64,000 nucleotides of DNA, taken from the NCBI GenBank assembly GCA_030403585.1, contig JAUEPE010000003.1, forward strand, positions 62,001 through 126,000, in the 5' to 3' direction. The notes beneath the pieces were generated by a model. That model worked only from the letters and a program-made list of their open reading frames with translations, had not been told where the DNA came from and ran no database searches. A program made the translations under genes and the position numbers. This DNA comes from Frankia sp. RB7. Lineage in GTDB: Bacteria > Pseudomonadota > Alphaproteobacteria > Rhizobiales > Xanthobacteraceae. Positions 1 through 7,556 of the stretch are shown here, piece by piece. How positions within the stretch are numbered: position 1 is the stretch's first letter; the number at the start of each line of letters is the position of its first letter.

Positions 1-152
1 CCGCCACCGCCGAAATGAGCACCGCCACCGCCGCCGATATGGCCGCCGCCACCACCGCCGTGGCCGCCATGGCCCTGGGCGAAGCTCGGGGTTGCCATCG
101 GCAGCACCAGTGCCAGCGCTGCGGCCGCGCTCAAAATTTTCAGACTTCTCAT
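1..152 (-). CDS. Small secreted Gly/His-rich protein (3'-truncated by window edge)
   Basis: Only the first 50 codons are inside the window. The start is ATG at 152 with an AAGGAG ribosome site about 7 bases upstream. The protein opens MRSLKILSAAAALALVLPMA and continues to an Ala-Gln (SFAQ) signal-peptidase-I-like site near residue 26. It then becomes almost pure glycine with spaced histidines (GHGGHGGGGGGHIGGGGGAH). Similar short Gly/His-rich exported proteins are common in bradyrhizobia and have no assigned function. The His spacing could bind metal, but that is inference. The shorter ORF on the opposite strand over the same bases is a low-complexity shadow. Confidence 0.75.
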   Translation of the reverse strand, partial: MRSLKILSAAAALALVLPMATPSFAQGHGGHGGGGGGHIGGGGGAHFGGG

Positions 153-399
153 GATCAAACTCCTTTTCCAGAGAGCAAACCCACCGAAAGGGCCGTTGTT
201 CCTGGGTTCACAACGGTGTGCGCGTGAAGGGGCAGATTTCCACGCGGCCGCTGTACCGGGCATGAACGGACCGTGCTCGCTTTGCGGCGACGACCAAGCC
301 TATGCACCGCGCTTGGCGTGAGGCACGGCCGCACCGGGCGAACTGGACATTTGAGCGCCCGGATGGCATCAGGACCCTACGAAGCAGGGCCCTTGCCGC

Positions 400-807
400 A
401 TGAAACAATTCTTCCTGAAGCTCTTCACCTGGTGGAACGGCCAGACCTTTGGCACCCAACTCTGGACCCGCCGGTTCGGGGAGCTGGTCGGTGAGGACGA
501 ACAGGGCAACCGCTACTATCGGATGGCTGGTGGCAAGATCGACCCGACGCTCGGCTTCGAGCGGCGCTGGGTGATTTATAACGGCTATGCGGAAGCCAGT
601 CGTATCCCGGCGGGCTGGCATGGCTGGATGCATCACGTCGTCGACGTGCCGCCGACCGAGGAGAACTACCAGCCGCGCGAATGGCAGAAGCCGCACCAGC
701 CGAATCCGACGGGTACGGCCAAGGCCTACCGTCCGCCCGGTTCGACGCTCGCCAGCGGCAAGCGCCCGAAGGCGACCGGCGACTACCAGCCCTGGACGCC
801 CGGCTAG
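400..807 (+). CDS. NADH:ubiquinone oxidoreductase subunit NDUFA12 family protein
   Basis: 135-aa homologue of the complex I accessory subunit NDUFA12 (B17.2), which sits on the matrix/cytoplasmic arm of alphaproteobacterial and mitochondrial complex I. Family signatures visible are the opening FFLKLFTWWNGQTFGTQLWT, the GNRYYR motif near residue 38, the RRWVIYNG motif near 55, and the IPAGWHGWMHH motif near 69, followed by a Pro-rich tail ending in YQPWTPG. Length is normal for bacterial members. In related genomes this gene usually sits beside the DUF2155 gene and aat. Here those partners lie 7 kb downstream, past an accessory block, so the neighbourhood looks interrupted. No close ribosome site better than the GCAGGGCCCTTGCCGC stretch is seen, but the start matches the family. 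Confidence 0.93.
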   Translation: MKQFFLKLFTWWNGQTFGTQLWTRRFGELVGEDEQGNRYYRMAGGKIDPTLGFERRWVIYNGYAEASRIPAGWHGWMHHVVDVPPTEENYQPREWQKPHQPNPTGTAKAYRPPGSTLASGKRPKATGDYQPWTPG

Positions 808-924
808 GACTTGCGCTCTTCCATCATTGGTTTGGATGCATCCGCATCCGCATCAACCCGCTGTGGACAACGGGAACAGCGGGGATGCCGGCTGCGTGGC
901 CGTTGCGCCTGCGCAAGCGATGCG

Positions 925-1131
925 GCTCAATAGACCCATCTTACGGAGATGGGAGACCATCGCGTTCGGTTCGGGCAACAGCTCGCGACTGTCCCGAAAT
1001 GCAGCGGCCGCCGACCAGGACTCGATCGGGAGATAGGCCCCCGGTCTGGAAGCTCCAAAATCGCCCGATGAAATGTGTAGCCGCCGTAAGACAGGAAAGG
1101 CCGCTCGGGAAACCGGGTGGCCTTTTTCTTT
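925..1131 (+). ncRNA. Candidate structured small RNA ending in an intrinsic terminator
   Basis: The 340 bases between NDUFA12 and the next gene hold no credible coding frame but several stem-loops. CCCATCT/AGATGGG (935-953) encloses a TACG loop. It overlaps a GATGG-GAGA-CCATC GNRA-type hairpin (about 949-960), so the two are mutually exclusive. TTCGGG (970-975) pairs with CCCGAA (993-998), with inner ACAG/CTGT. The run ends in a strong + strand terminator at 1096-1131. The terminator is nearly 290 bases past the NDUFA12 stop, which is far for that gene and fits a separate transcript. I do not recognise it as 6S, SRP, tmRNA or RNase P. It could also be the 3' UTR of NDUFA12. Confidence 0.4.
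1096..1131 (+). terminator. Rho-independent terminator
   Basis: AAAGGCC pairs with GGCCTTT, and the stem continues inward through CGGG/CCGGG-type pairs around a GAAA loop. It is followed by TTTTTCTTT on the + strand. It also lies just past the end of the oppositely oriented gene ending at 1148, but the T-run is on the + strand. Confidence 0.75.
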
Positions 1132-1147
1132 GACACGCGAGCGGAGA

Positions 1148-1834
1148 TCACATCATCCGTTCGGCCGCGCGCTTGACGGCTTCCAGGCGGCGGGCCTGCC
1201 TTGGCGCGCCGCGCTCCCGGAGCAAGGCGAGAACCTCCGAAGATGCGGTGTCGGGCGAGCCTGAATTGAACGGCGGCGCCGGATTGTATTCGAGCTGAAG
1301 CTGGATCGCTTCCGCCGTCGTGCGGTCGACCAGGATCGACACCAGCGTCAGCGCGAAATCGATCCCTGCGGTGACGCCGCCGCCGGTGATGCGGTTGCGG
1401 TCGACGCAGACGCGCGTCCTGGTCGGCGTCGCGCCGAATTGGCTGAGCATCTCCATCGCGCTCCAATGGGTCGCGGCCCGATAGCCCTTCAACAGGCCGG
1501 CGGCGCCGAGCGCCAGCGATCCCGTGCAAACCGATGTCACGTATTTGGCGCCCGCGGCCTGCCGGCGCAGGAAATCGAGCACCTCCTCGTCATTGAGCAG
1601 GTCGTCGGTGCCGCCACCTCCGGGAACGCAGATCACGTCGAGCTGCGGACAATCGGCGAACGTCGTGGTCGGCGTCAGCGTCAGCACGGAATCGCTCGGC
1701 ACCGGCTCGATGCGCTTCCAGATCAGGTGCAGCTTCGCGCCGGGGACGTTGGCAAATACCTGCAGCGGACCGGTGAAGTCGAGCTGGGTGACGCGCGGGA
1801 ACACCAGGAGACCGATCTGGAGTGGGGCCGACAT
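1148..1834 (-). CDS. DJ-1/PfpI family protein, isonitrile-hydratase-like
   Basis: 228-aa single-domain DJ-1/PfpI protein, beginning MSAPLQIGLLVFPRVTQLDFTG. The start at 1834 is favoured over an upstream frame start at 1927 because GGAGG lies 5 bases before it and the extra N-terminus has no family counterpart. The nucleophile elbow reads SVCTGSLALGAAGLL (Cys near residue 103), followed by RAATHW. Cys-Thr at this position, rather than Cys-Ser, is the pattern of isonitrile hydratase (InhA), which converts isonitriles to N-substituted formamides. It is transcribed divergently from a GlxA-type regulator (1920) that carries the same fold, so the pair probably form a small regulated unit. The substrate here is not established. 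Confidence 0.82.
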   Translation of the reverse strand: MSAPLQIGLLVFPRVTQLDFTGPLQVFANVPGAKLHLIWKRIEPVPSDSVLTLTPTTTFADCPQLDVICVPGGGGTDDLLNDEEVLDFLRRQAAGAKYVTSVCTGSLALGAAGLLKGYRAATHWSAMEMLSQFGATPTRTRVCVDRNRITGGGVTAGIDFALTLVSILVDRTTAEAIQLQLEYNPAPPFNSGSPDTASSEVLALLRERGAPRQARRLEAVKRAAERMM

Positions 1835-1865
1835 GAAAACCTCCAATGAAGCGCTTGACGGGAGC

Positions 1866-1905
1866 AAAATGGCATGATGCCATCCTGTCCAAAATGGCGT
1901 AATTC
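1866..1905. promoter_or_regulatory. Putative operator between divergent DJ-1 and GlxA genes
   Basis: In the 85-bp divergent gap, a perfect 7-bp inverted repeat ATGGCAT-G-ATGCCAT lies at 1869-1883. The 5' half, AAAATGGC (1866-1873), recurs as a direct repeat at 1891-1898, 25 bp further on, in the context AAAATGGCATGATGCC versus AAAATGGCGTAATTCC. Direct repeats at about 2.4 turns suit an AraC-type dimer. The likely binder is the adjacent GlxA-family protein (inference). Confidence 0.45.
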
Positions 1906-1919
1906 CCTCACTTTCGGAC

Positions 1920-2864
1920 ATGAGCATGATCGGCGTCCTGATCTTCCCGGATTTTCAGTTGCTCGATGCGGCGGGCCCGATCTCGGTGTTCGAGATTGCG
2001 GCGCGCGCCAGCGACAAGCCGCTTGCGCTGCGGGTGCTGGCGGTGAACGCAGGCGCCGTGCGTTCGTCCTCCGGCGTCGAGATGATGGCGCGCGATTTCA
2101 AATCGGCGAACGCGATCACGACGCTGGTCGTGGCGGGCGGCGCAGGCGTGTCGGCGGCGGCGCGCTGTCCGGCCATGCTCGCTTTCGTGCAGCGGCTCGC
2201 CAAGCGCGGCGTGCGGGTCGCCAGCGTCTGCTCTGGCGCCTATGTGCTGGCGGAGGCTGGCCTGCTCGACGGCCGCCGCGCCACCACGCATTGGGGCCGC
2301 ACGCGCGATTTCGTCGCGCGTTATCCGCAGGTAAAGTTCGAGCCCGACCAGATTTTTACCCGCGACGGCAATGTGTGGACGTCGGCGGGCATCACCGCCG
2401 GTATCGATCTCGCGCTCGCGATGGTTACCGAGGACCATGGCGAGGAGATCGCGCAGGCGACCGCGCGCCAGCTCGTGCTCTATCATCGCCGCAGCGGCGG
2501 CCAGTCGCAGTTCTCCTCGCTGCTGGAATTGAAGACGCCGAACGGCCGCTTCGGCGCGCTGCTGTCCTGGGCGCGCGAAAATCTCGACGCGCCGCTGACA
2601 GTGGAAAACCTCGCCGATCGCGCCGGCATGAGCGCGCGGCATTTCGCCCGCGCCTTTGCCGCCGAGACCGGCACGACGCCGTCCAAGGCGATCGAGCGGT
2701 TGCGGATCGAGGTCGCCCGCGAGCGCGTGCAGTCCTCGCGCGAGGCGATCGAGCTCGTCGCGGAGGCCACCGGCTTCGGCGACCCCGAGCGCATGCGCCG
2801 CGCCTTCATCCGCGCCTTCGGCCAGCCCCCGCAGGCGCTGCGGCGTGCGGCGCGGGCGGGGTAG
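1920..2864 (+). CDS. GlxA family transcriptional regulator (DJ-1/PfpI sensor + AraC DNA-binding domain)
   Basis: 314 aa. Residues 1-170 form a DJ-1/PfpI-like amidase fold (MIGVLIFPDFQLLDAAGP, elbow SVCSGAYVLAEAGLL near 105) acting as a likely sensor domain. Residues about 210-310 are an AraC-type double helix-turn-helix (LTVENLADRAGMSARHFARAFAAETGTTPSKAIERLRIEVARE, then the second helix pair ending GFGDPERMRRAFIRAFGQPP). Proteins of this architecture activate catabolic or detoxification genes. Divergence from the DJ-1 enzyme gene at 1834, and the repeats between them, suggest it controls that gene. A second Met two codons in (MSMIG) is an alternative start. Ligand unknown. Confidence 0.9.
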   Translation: MSMIGVLIFPDFQLLDAAGPISVFEIAARASDKPLALRVLAVNAGAVRSSSGVEMMARDFKSANAITTLVVAGGAGVSAAARCPAMLAFVQRLAKRGVRVASVCSGAYVLAEAGLLDGRRATTHWGRTRDFVARYPQVKFEPDQIFTRDGNVWTSAGITAGIDLALAMVTEDHGEEIAQATARQLVLYHRRSGGQSQFSSLLELKTPNGRFGALLSWARENLDAPLTVENLADRAGMSARHFARAFAAETGTTPSKAIERLRIEVARERVQSSREAIELVAEATGFGDPERMRRAFIRAFGQPPQALRRAARAG

Positions 2865-2880
2865 GTGGTGTTGACGTGAG

Positions 2881-2975
2881 GAAGTCTGCTTTAGCGGGTC
2901 AAGCAGACGTTCGCACGGAAGCCCGATATTTCGCCTTTTGGCCCAAAGCGGGCTTTGGCGAAAGTCAGCTTTCCT
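2881..2975. repeat. Degenerate intergenic palindromes between convergent genes
   Basis: Between the convergent genes ending at 2864 and 3046 lie a perfect 8-bp inverted repeat (GTCTGCTT 2884-2891, AAGCAGAC 2901-2908) and a second stem (GCCCAAAGC / GCTTTGGC around 2941-2958). The wording resembles the decayed 'GTCTGCTTTTGGGTC' type repeat scattered through bradyrhizobial genomes. It may also help terminate both transcripts. Confidence 0.35.
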
Positions 2976-3045
2976 CGATCGTTTCGTCGGGGGCCTGACC
3001 AGTTGCATAATCTTGACCGCCGACCATGTTAGCACGGTATGTCGA

Positions 3046-4500
3046 CTATGTATGGTCGCGATCTACCTGAGCCGAGACGCAGTACAGCCGCAGATCCTGC
3101 TGTACGCCCCTAAGCCTCGAGATCCGCGAATTGATTTGAAGCGTCTCAAGCAGGGTGCGGACGCCGTCAGCTTGGAAGACCTGCTCCGAGAGATAGATTT
3201 CGTCCGCTTCAGCAACCGCCTGAACCCGAGCAGCGATATTTACGGTTTGACCGAAATAGTCGAGCCGCTCGTTGAGTGTTACAGCGATCGCGGTGCCCTG
3301 ATGCAGCCCAATTTTCAGGATCAGCTCGCGATCGGGCTTGCCCCGGTTGAATGCGGCAATGTCCGTCCGCATCGCAAGCGCCGCCGCGACCGCATCGGCG
3401 GGAGCGAGGAAGGCCGCCATGATGGCATCACCAATCGTCTTGATGATGGCGCCGTTGTGACGGACCGTGACCTCCTGCAAACGATCGAAATGCTGCTGGA
3501 CCAGCGAAAAAGCATTGAGATCGCCGATGCGGTCGTAGAGCGCTGTCGATTCCTTGAGGTCGGTGAACAGGAGAGTAACGTCCTTCACCGCGATGCCCTC
3601 GCTGGCCCTTATCACCTCGGAGCGAAAAAGGTCGCGGAAGGTCTGGGTGGTGAGCAGCCGGTTGCCGTTGAGAAAAGGCACGAACGTGATCGGCGCGCCG
3701 GCGACGTCCACGCCGGGAGGCACGACGGCAATCACGAGCGTGCCCCGTTCCGATGTTAGGTTCTCGACCTCGAAGATGATCTTGCCGGGCGCGACGTCGC
3801 CGGTCGTGAAGGCCTCGACATCCTGGTCATACCGGATGCGCCTGAGTTGAGCGGGAGCGGGTGGGCCCGCCACCGAGAACAGCAAAGCGGCCTTGCCTTC
3901 AGGGCTCGCACCTAGGATGGTCCCTTCGGTGACGTCGAGCTCCAGTCGCGTGGTCTCGCCCGCAGGGATATAGCTGATTATTCTCCCGAGCTTTTCCTTG
4001 GCGTCGATGAACGCCGTCCCGTCGGGCAGCACGCCATCGCGTGTATTGCCGACCTTGATGAAATTGTCCCAGGCGGAAAGCCGCTCAGGATGATGGTACG
4101 AAATACTGCGGACATCAGGGCTGATTGTGAAGGACACCGCTACATAGTCGTCGAGCGCCGTCTCATACCCTACCTGACAGAAACTGCAGCGGTAGTGATT
4201 GTGCAGGCCCCTCAAGCTGCGGAAGCTCTCCACGACACAGCAACATTGCGGGCAAAACAGCGCCCAATCCATCCTGAAAAGGCCGAGCGCTGTGGCATGA
4301 AGGAAGAGGTCGATGACCTCCTTCTCGGATGCATTCCTGCTGGCAGCGAAGGTGAACGGATTGATCCGAAACAGCGCGTCGTCGTCGCCAGCCCGAATAT
4401 GGCTTTCGAGTTTTGAGATGAGCCGTGGACTCCATGAACGAGCGTTTTCCAGCTGGGCAAGACGTTCATCTAGCAAGTTCTCGTTCAACGTTTTGGCCAC
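3046..4500 (-). CDS. Class III adenylate cyclase with N-terminal Cys-rich region (DUF5939-like)
   Basis: 484 aa, soluble, GTG start at 4500 with GGAAGGA upstream. The C-terminal catalytic domain (about 305-480) keeps the class III residues: metal-binding D314 (LLFTDLKEST) and D358 (IKTIGDAIM), adenine-selecting K354 and D414, and the N421/R425 pair in GQTVNIAAR. It should therefore make cAMP from ATP. The N-terminal 300 residues resemble the DUF5939 sensor region seen in other rhizobial cyclases. They carry a zinc-ribbon-like pattern C83-x2-C86 ... C105-x2-C108 (CPQC, CSFC). No membrane segment is seen. It stands alone between unrelated genes. The input signal is unknown. Confidence 0.88.
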   Translation of the reverse strand: MAKTLNENLLDERLAQLENARSWSPRLISKLESHIRAGDDDALFRINPFTFAASRNASEKEVIDLFLHATALGLFRMDWALFCPQCCCVVESFRSLRGLHNHYRCSFCQVGYETALDDYVAVSFTISPDVRSISYHHPERLSAWDNFIKVGNTRDGVLPDGTAFIDAKEKLGRIISYIPAGETTRLELDVTEGTILGASPEGKAALLFSVAGPPAPAQLRRIRYDQDVEAFTTGDVAPGKIIFEVENLTSERGTLVIAVVPPGVDVAGAPITFVPFLNGNRLLTTQTFRDLFRSEVIRASEGIAVKDVTLLFTDLKESTALYDRIGDLNAFSLVQQHFDRLQEVTVRHNGAIIKTIGDAIMAAFLAPADAVAAALAMRTDIAAFNRGKPDRELILKIGLHQGTAIAVTLNERLDYFGQTVNIAARVQAVAEADEIYLSEQVFQADGVRTLLETLQINSRISRLRGVQQDLRLYCVSAQVDRDHT

Positions 4501-4818
4501 CGTTTCCTTCCTTCCTCAAGATCAGCTGAAAAATGCGGACCGTGCTCCGTTGTGCAACAGTAGCACGGCGAAACCGAGCTTACGTTCTATTGTCTGGCCG
4601 TCAAATGACCCGCCGATTTCGGAGAGGACGAGCAAAACTAGGATGGCTTGAGTCGGCGTTTTTCCTGATGGACATGATCGCCGTTGGCGGTCATAGAAAA
4701 TCATGGAACTCCGGCACACGGGCCCTTAAGCGCATGTCCGAACTAGGCGTGGTGTAGAGCAAGACGTCTGAAGTAGTAAACAGCCAAAGAACCACGAACG
4801 TTCATCGGCCACCCCTTT
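4501..4818. other. 318-bp intergenic region without a convincing gene
   Basis: Between the start of the cyclase and the end of the SBF transporter gene, both on the - strand. Base composition is lower in GC than the flanks. Two short frames (65 and 74 codons, one on each strand) have no ribosome site, start context or recognisable motif. The promoter of the cyclase must lie in the first 100 or so bases. The rest looks like eroded sequence. Confidence 0.5.
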
Positions 4819-5829
4819 TTAAGCACGATGGTCTGTGCTGCCGATCGTCGTGGCGTCGGAACGTTGCGGACGCGCCGTCAGCCGCCGCGCGATCGGCGTC
4901 AGCATGTACGGCGAAAGATGGATCGGAAACTGCGTCATCGCGAAATAGAGCCAGGTCGTGGCCGGCAGCGCGCCGGCGGTTGCGGCCAGCATCAGGCCGA
5001 GATTGCGTTGTGACACCATCAGCCCGAGCGCCAGCGCGCGCTCATAGCCGATGCGGCGGAACAGCAGGGTCGTGACGCCGAGCAGGGTGAAATAGATCGC
5101 GAAGGACAGAGCTGCGAGGCTGATGGTGAAGACCGGCTGCGCCACCAGATCGCTCACGACATCGCCCATGATCGCAGCCGCGAAGATCAGGAGGATGATG
5201 ATGTTGAAGCCGTCGATCGGCTGCTTGTGGCGCTGGATAGCCTCGGCGCCGAACAGCCAACGAATGGCGCTCGCGGCCAGCAGCGACGCTGCCAGGATGC
5301 CGAGCAGCTTTAGTCCGAGCGTGAGCGGCGAGATGCTCAGCATGCTGCCGAGGAAGAGGCTCGCGAACAGCGACGCGGTGAAGGGCACGATCGCGGTTGC
5401 GGTTACCAGCGTGACCAGCACCAGCGTCGCATCGAGGCCCATCAGGGCCGCGAGTGCAGGCGAGGCCATCATCGGCGAGGCCATGCTCTGGAGCATCAGC
5501 GCGAGAGCCAGGCCGGGCGCGCGGTCGGTGAGCCCGGTCGCATGCGCGATCAGTCCGACGATCAGCGGCACGCCGATCGTGGTCCAGGCCGTGGCGGTCG
5601 CCACCAGCGCCGGCCGGCGCAGATGGCCGTACAGCGCCGCGAGATCCACCCGCATGAAGGAGATGCAGAGCAGGACGAGGATCGCCTCGGTGACGTAGGG
5701 ACGCAGCAGCGCGCCGAGCGGTGGCACGGCGGCCGCGATGAACACGACGGCGGCCACCGCGCGGGTGCCCTGGCCGCCAAGCCAGGTCAGCGCGCGCAGC
5801 GGGAGGGCGCGTAGAAGGGCAGGATGCAT
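4819..5829 (-). CDS. SBF-like (bile acid:sodium symporter family) transporter
   Basis: 336-aa integral membrane protein with about 9-10 hydrophobic helices, beginning MHPALLRALPLRALTWLGG. The pattern of paired helices with small, polar-interrupted stretches (MASPMMASPALAALMGLDA near 120; SQRNLGLMLAATAGALP near 280) matches the BASS/SBF superfamily of Na+-coupled organic anion transporters. Substrates in bacteria are mostly unassigned. Its promoter-proximal neighbour is the VapC toxin gene, 40 bases upstream, so it may be read through from that operon, but no functional link is evident. No strong ribosome site is seen before the ATG. Confidence 0.72.
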   Translation of the reverse strand: MHPALLRALPLRALTWLGGQGTRAVAAVVFIAAAVPPLGALLRPYVTEAILVLLCISFMRVDLAALYGHLRRPALVATATAWTTIGVPLIVGLIAHATGLTDRAPGLALALMLQSMASPMMASPALAALMGLDATLVLVTLVTATAIVPFTASLFASLFLGSMLSISPLTLGLKLLGILAASLLAASAIRWLFGAEAIQRHKQPIDGFNIIILLIFAAAIMGDVVSDLVAQPVFTISLAALSFAIYFTLLGVTTLLFRRIGYERALALGLMVSQRNLGLMLAATAGALPATTWLYFAMTQFPIHLSPYMLTPIARRLTARPQRSDATTIGSTDHRA

Positions 5830-5868
5830 TTTGGAGTGTCCGGGATGGCGACGCGGGGGCGAGGCTGG

Positions 5869-6279
5869 TTACTTGCCTTCAAATGGATTGACGACGCGGA
5901 CTCCCGCGGGCTCAAAGTCCGACACATTGCGCGTCACGACGGTCAGCCCGTGCTCGAGGGCCGTGGCGGCAATCATGAGGTCGGCGCTGTCATTGCCGTG
6001 CGCCGCACTGAGAGTTCCCCAGCGACGCGCGGTCTGGAGGTCAAACGGCAAGACCTGTGCGCCGTAGAGAGCGAGAACGCGATCCAGCCAGGCGGCGAGC
6101 GCATCTGCAAAGCTCGGATCCGCAGCGCGTTGACGTGCGATTCCGCGTTCGATTTCGCCGATGCTGACGACGCTGAGGAAAAGGTCGGTCGTTCGCTGCC
6201 GCTCCATCCAGGCTACCACGGACGGGTTGCGTCTGGTCCGACGCAGTTCGGACAGCGTGACGGTGTCGAGTAGAAACAT
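5869..6279 (-). CDS. vapC: Type II toxin, PIN-domain ribonuclease (VapC/FitB-like)
   Basis: 136-aa PIN domain. The acidic Mg2+ site is complete: D5 (FLLDTVTLSEL), E42 (SIGEIERG), D100 (DSADLMIAATA) and D121 (TRNVSDFE). The C-terminus (VRVVNPFEG) is typical of FitB-like toxins. Such toxins cleave tRNA or other RNA and are held inactive by the co-translated antitoxin. The start codon overlaps the antitoxin stop (TGATG at 6277-6281), which fits translational coupling. Name by family; the exact target cannot be read from sequence. Confidence 0.9.
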   Translation of the reverse strand: MFLLDTVTLSELRRTRRNPSVVAWMERQRTTDLFLSVVSIGEIERGIARQRAADPSFADALAAWLDRVLALYGAQVLPFDLQTARRWGTLSAAHGNDSADLMIAATALEHGLTVVTRNVSDFEPAGVRVVNPFEGK

Positions 6280-6536
6280 CAGAGGCCGACGTCACGGTCC
6301 GCGACGCGCGCGCGCGGAAATTCCTCGTCGTCTTGCGGCATTTCGAGAAGCAGATCGGTAAGAGAGGGCGCCCGAGCGCGTTGCAGCTCCTGCAAGCGTT
6401 CGAACTCTGCGGCATCCAGGATGACCACAGCGGGTTTGCCATGCCGCGTCACCGTCTGCGGCGCGCGCTGCGCCGCATTGACCACCTCGCTAAAGCGGTT
6501 TTTTGCGTCCTGCACCGACCAGACTCGCTTGGACAT
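6279..6536 (-). CDS. Type II antitoxin, Phd/YefM family
   Basis: 85 aa. The N-terminal half is a Phd/YefM DNA-binding fold (WSVQDAKNRFSEVVNAAQRAPQTVTRHGKPAVVILDAAEFERL). The C-terminal 35 residues (SLTDLLLEMPQDDEEFPRARVADRDVGL) are the disordered toxin-binding tail. It is first gene of the pair and overlaps vapC by one base. It should repress its own operon through the twin palindrome immediately upstream (6546-6570). Confidence 0.92.
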   Translation of the reverse strand: MSKRVWSVQDAKNRFSEVVNAAQRAPQTVTRHGKPAVVILDAAEFERLQELQRARAPSLTDLLLEMPQDDEEFPRARVADRDVGL

Positions 6537-6545
6537 GCTTGGGCT

Positions 6546-6570
6546 TTCTAGCTAGAATTTCTAGCTAGAA
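6546..6570. promoter_or_regulatory. Twin perfect 12-bp palindromes, autoregulatory operator of the toxin-antitoxin operon
   Basis: TTCTAGCTAGAA occurs twice, at 6546-6557 and 6559-6570, separated by one base (13 bp centre to centre) and starting 10 bases before the antitoxin ATG. Each copy is a perfect palindrome in an AT-rich island of a GC-rich genome. Phd-type antitoxins bind paired short palindromes over their own promoter, so this is the expected operator. The promoter itself probably overlaps it. Confidence 0.85.
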
Positions 6571-6608
6571 TATGCGACCGTCGGTGGCCTCGTCAAGGGA
6601 GAGCGGCG

Positions 6609-7556
6609 TTAGCCCAGTGTCTTCAGCCACGTGCCGATCTCGCCCACCGCGACATTGGCCTCTCGCAGCAATTTGCCCATGGTGAGGAAACCGTGGAACT
6701 GGCCGGGGAAGTGCTTGTAGGTCACGCTCACGCCGGCCTGCTTCAGGCGCGCGGCGTATTCGTCGCCCTCGTCACGCAGGGGATCGGCGCCGGCGGTGAG
6801 CACATAGGCCGGCGGCAGTCCGGCCAAGTTCTGGGCGCGCGCGGGCGAGGCGCGCCAGTCGTGAACGTCGGCCGCGCCGTTGAGATAATGGTCGCGGAAC
6901 CAGCGGATCACGGAATGCGTCAACAGCACGCTGGTCTCGGGCTCGCTGTGCGAGCCGTGCGTCATGGCGAAATCGACGGCGGGATAGATCAGCACCTGGC
7001 CGGCGAGCTTCGGGCCGTTGCCGTCGCGCGCGGCAAGCGCAACGACGGCTGTGAGATTGCCGCCGGCGCTGTCGCCACCGATCGAGATGCGCGCGGCGTC
7101 GATGCCGAGATCGCCCGCATGCGCGGCGATCCATTCGGTCGCGGCGATCGCATCGTCGACGGCGGCAGGAAATTTGTGCTCGGGCGCGAGGCGGTAATCG
7201 ACCGCGATCACGATCAGGGCACCGGCATCGGCCAGTTGCCGGCAGACCACGTCATGGCTGTCGAGATCGCCGATCACCCAGCCGCCGCCATGGAAGAACA
7301 CCAGCGCAGGCGCCAGGCCATTCTGGAGGCGTGGCTGCTTCGGCACGTAGATGCGCGCGGGGATCGTCCCGTGCGGCGCGGGGATCGACAGCGGTGCGAC
7401 GCGCGCGAGCTCCGGCGGCTCGGGGTTGGTGGCGACACGGCCCTGGAGATAATAGGCGCGAGCTTCGAGGGCGGTCAGCGTCTCATAGGCGGGGCGGCCA
7501 GCCTCCTGGAAGGCCTTGTAGACGGCGGCGGCATCGGGATCGAGCACGACGGGCAT
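6609..7556 (-). CDS. Alpha/beta hydrolase, hormone-sensitive-lipase family esterase
   Basis: 315 aa. It carries the HSL signature HGGGWVIGD (oxyanion hole, near residue 90), the nucleophile elbow GDSAGGN (Ser near 164), the acid DPLRDEGDEYA (Asp near 260) and the catalytic His in FPGQFHGF (near 290). It should hydrolyse short-chain esters. The frame remains open to 7961, but ATG 7556 with GGAGG 10 bases upstream is where family similarity starts; the additional upstream residues are Arg-rich non-family sequence. It closes the accessory block, divergent from the DUF2155 gene. Confidence 0.9.
   Translation of the reverse strand: MPVVLDPDAAAVYKAFQEAGRPAYETLTALEARAYYLQGRVATNPEPPELARVAPLSIPAPHGTIPARIYVPKQPRLQNGLAPALVFFHGGGWVIGDLDSHDVVCRQLADAGALIVIAVDYRLAPEHKFPAAVDDAIAATEWIAAHAGDLGIDAARISIGGDSAGGNLTAVVALAARDGNGPKLAGQVLIYPAVDFAMTHGSHSEPETSVLLTHSVIRWFRDHYLNGAADVHDWRASPARAQNLAGLPPAYVLTAGADPLRDEGDEYAARLKQAGVSVTYKHFPGQFHGFLTMGKLLREANVAVGEIGTWLKTLG

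Noticed and set aside
4522..4757. Two short frames (65 and 74 codons) between the cyclase and the SBF transporter
   Set aside because: No start signals, no motif; likely chance frames in eroded intergenic DNA.
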